Positions 62,753 to 64,000 of a stretch of 64,000 nucleotides of DNA are shown here, piece after piece. The stretch covers positions 186,001 to 250,000 of the forward strand of contig NZ_QLMI01000001.1 in assembly GCF_003259835.1 (NCBI RefSeq). The letters run 5' to 3'. A program made the position numbers and the translations under genes. Positions within the stretch are counted from its first letter, which is position 1, and each line of letters starts with the position of its first letter. Source of the DNA: Flavobacterium aquaticum (lineage in GTDB: Bacteria; Bacteroidota; Bacteroidia; Flavobacteriales; Flavobacteriaceae). The notes beneath the pieces are model-generated. The model saw only the letters and a list, made by a program, of their open reading frames with translations. It made no database searches and had not been told where the DNA came from.

Positions 62753-63658
62753 ATGACGGTTTTAATTACAGGAGCTACAGGATTAGTTGGGCAAGAATTG
62801 GTAAGTTTATTACTTCAAAATGGATTTACAGTTCATTATTTGTCGACTTCGAAATCAAAACTAGTTTCGCAAAATAATTACAAAGGTTTTTATTGGAATC
62901 CCAAAACATCTGAAATCGATTTAAATGCTTTAACAGACGTTGAGGTGATTGTGCATTTGGCTGGAGCTTCGGTTGCAAAAAAATGGACATCTTCGTACAA
63001 AGAAGAAATAATTGAAAGTAGAGTTTTATCTACAAGATTACTTTATAAAACACTTCAAAAAAATTCGCATCAAGTAAAACAGATTGTTTCTGCTTCAGCT
63101 ATTGGGATTTACCCAAATGACTTCAACTATATTTATCATGAAACAGATAATAAGGTTGACAATTCATTTTTAGGTAATGTTGTACAACAATGGGAAGAGG
63201 AAGTCAATCAGTTTGAAAAGTTACAAATTAATGTAGCTAAAATTAGAATTGGAATTGTGCTTGCTAAAGAGGGAGGAGCGCTTCAAGAAATGGCTAAGCC
63301 GATTAAAATGGGTGTTGGAGCTGCTTTTGGTTCAGGAGAACAATATCAGTCTTGGATTCACATTCAGGATTTAGTAGCTATTTTTCAATTTGTAATCCAA
63401 AACCAACTTTCAGGCGTTTTAAATGGAGTTGCTCCTTATCCAGTTACGAATACTGAATTAACAAAAGCGATTGCTAAAACTTTAGGAAAACCATTATTTC
63501 TGCCAAATATCCCGCAGTTTGTAATGAAACTTATTCTTGGCGAAATGCATCAAATACTATTTTCAAGTCAGCACGTAAGTTGTAGAAAACTACTCGATTT
63601 GAAATACCAATTCAAATTTGCTTCCTTAGATAAAGCATTGAATGATTTATTAAAATAA
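62753..63658 (+). CDS. TIGR01777-family epimerase-like oxidoreductase
   Basis: A 301-residue NAD(P)-binding protein of the extended SDR group (SDR39U1 type). The Rossmann motif VLITGATGLVGQELVSLLL starts at residue 3; VIVHLAGASVAKKW, SASAIGIYP, RIGIVLAKEGGALQEM and SWIHIQDLVAIF follow. Substrate unknown. The start at ATG 62753 places the Rossmann strand at the usual distance from the N-terminus. Confidence 0.92.
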   Translation: MTVLITGATGLVGQELVSLLLQNGFTVHYLSTSKSKLVSQNNYKGFYWNPKTSEIDLNALTDVEVIVHLAGASVAKKWTSSYKEEIIESRVLSTRLLYKTLQKNSHQVKQIVSASAIGIYPNDFNYIYHETDNKVDNSFLGNVVQQWEEEVNQFEKLQINVAKIRIGIVLAKEGGALQEMAKPIKMGVGAAFGSGEQYQSWIHIQDLVAIFQFVIQNQLSGVLNGVAPYPVTNTELTKAIAKTLGKPLFLPNIPQFVMKLILGEMHQILFSSQHVSCRKLLDLKYQFKFASLDKALNDLLK

Positions 63659-63689
63659 AAAAACCGCCAATTTTGTTGGCGGTTTTTGT
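63657..63689. terminator. Bidirectional terminator
   Basis: AAACCGCCAA (63661-63670) / TTGGCGGTTT (63676-63685) with TTTTG loop, A-tract before and T-tract after, between convergent genes. Confidence 0.9.
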
Positions 63690-63691
63690 TT

Positions 63692-64000
63692 TTATTGTTT
63701 TGTTGCTTTTAATTTTACAACCAATTCAATTTCATCGTTTACAAACTTATCTTTTAAATCATCAAAAATCGATTTTGAAGCATAATTTACATTCCAATGT
63801 GTTCTATTAATTTGGAAAGAATCTGAAGTTAGTGTCATGTTGTTTCCTTCGTAAGCAACAGTCGCAGGAAAACTAACTGGTTTTGAAGTTCCTTTTAAAG
63901 TCAAGTTTCCGTTTACAGTGGCTTTTCCGTTTGCAGAAGTAATAGAAGTAATTTCAAACATTCCTTCTGGAAATTTACCTACGTTAAAGAAATGATCTTC
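63692..64000 (-). CDS. YceI-family protein, 5' part missing
   Basis: The frame stays open to the window edge (102 residues visible). DHFFNVGKFPEGMFEITSI, NGNLTLKGTSKPVSFPATV and the end KDKFVNDEIELVVKLKA are typical of the C-terminal half of YceI, a lipocalin-like barrel that binds isoprenoid or amphiphilic lipids in the periplasm. The Met at 63961 is internal, not the start. The signal peptide must lie outside the window. Confidence 0.9.
   Translation of the reverse strand, partial: EDHFFNVGKFPEGMFEITSITSANGKATVNGNLTLKGTSKPVSFPATVAYEGNNMTLTSDSFQINRTHWNVNYASKSIFDDLKDKFVNDEIELVVKLKATKQ

Overview
The window is low-GC DNA with the gene content and promoter style of a free-living Flavobacterium or close relative (Bacteroidota, Flavobacteriaceae). 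Pointers are a secreted multidomain protein with a type IX secretion sorting tail, PorD, the Bacteroidota form of RpoZ, several small families I know only from this group, and promoters of the TTG-N18-20-TAnnTTTG type rather than -35/-10. Genus level is inference. I see no rRNA, tRNA, IS element, prophage, CRISPR array or origin. Genes are packed tightly and no gene-free stretch exceeds 300 bases; the longest (46883-47145, 58891-59152, 61943-62176) hold promoters, inverted repeats and one candidate micropeptide.

Layout. 1-6313: the end of priA, a LytTR response regulator, the ribosomal operon rpsF-rpsR-rplI, a small conserved protein and ligA. 6306-9416: two tandem YhhN-like membrane proteins, then a 5'-nucleotidase split into two genes. 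9462-17108: housekeeping run dapA, bamD, rpoZ, coaBC, porD, recN, fabV. 17299-21657: the large type IX substrate. 21818-25782: glycosyltransferase, coaE and an RprX/RprY-like two-component pair. 25816-33900 (minus): a nine-gene same-strand stretch with acyl-ACP thioesterase, miaA, an ion channel, an exonuclease/GIY-YIG fusion, a YggS protein, a small membrane protein, a DUF1015 protein, a 3-hydroxyacyl-CoA dehydrogenase and a Gfo/Idh oxidoreductase. 34044-37499: pcm, an XRE regulator, smpB, an OmpW-like porin and a secreted Lys/Ala-rich protein. 37559-41373 (minus): BlaR1-like M56 protein, BlaI-like repressor and an MFS transporter. 41552-50135: TatD, TcdA, envelope proteins, a MazG-like enzyme, ilvE, a DUF4920/haem-lipoprotein pair, MnmD and OxyR. 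50300-53687: a SulP transporter followed by two beta-carbonic anhydrases. 53689-56162 (minus): pentapeptide protein, TIGR02757 protein and a LolD-like ATPase. 56317-58029: MsrA lipoprotein, folE. 58054-61942 (minus): an envelope-stress-like cluster PadR-PspC-GIN-GIN. 62177-64000: DUF4442 protein, TIGR01777 epimerase and the end of a YceI protein.

Most genes are ordinary. The unusual material is largely regulatory: three AACTA-N6-TAGTT operators at an exact 20 bp period before the blaI-like gene, two inverted repeats flanking the PadR gene promoter, a CRP/FNR-like box about 41 bp before the ompW start site, a structured RNA candidate ending at the rplI start codon, and an exonuclease gene that seems to start at ATT. 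Several start codons were moved downstream because the longer choice would begin inside the promoter.
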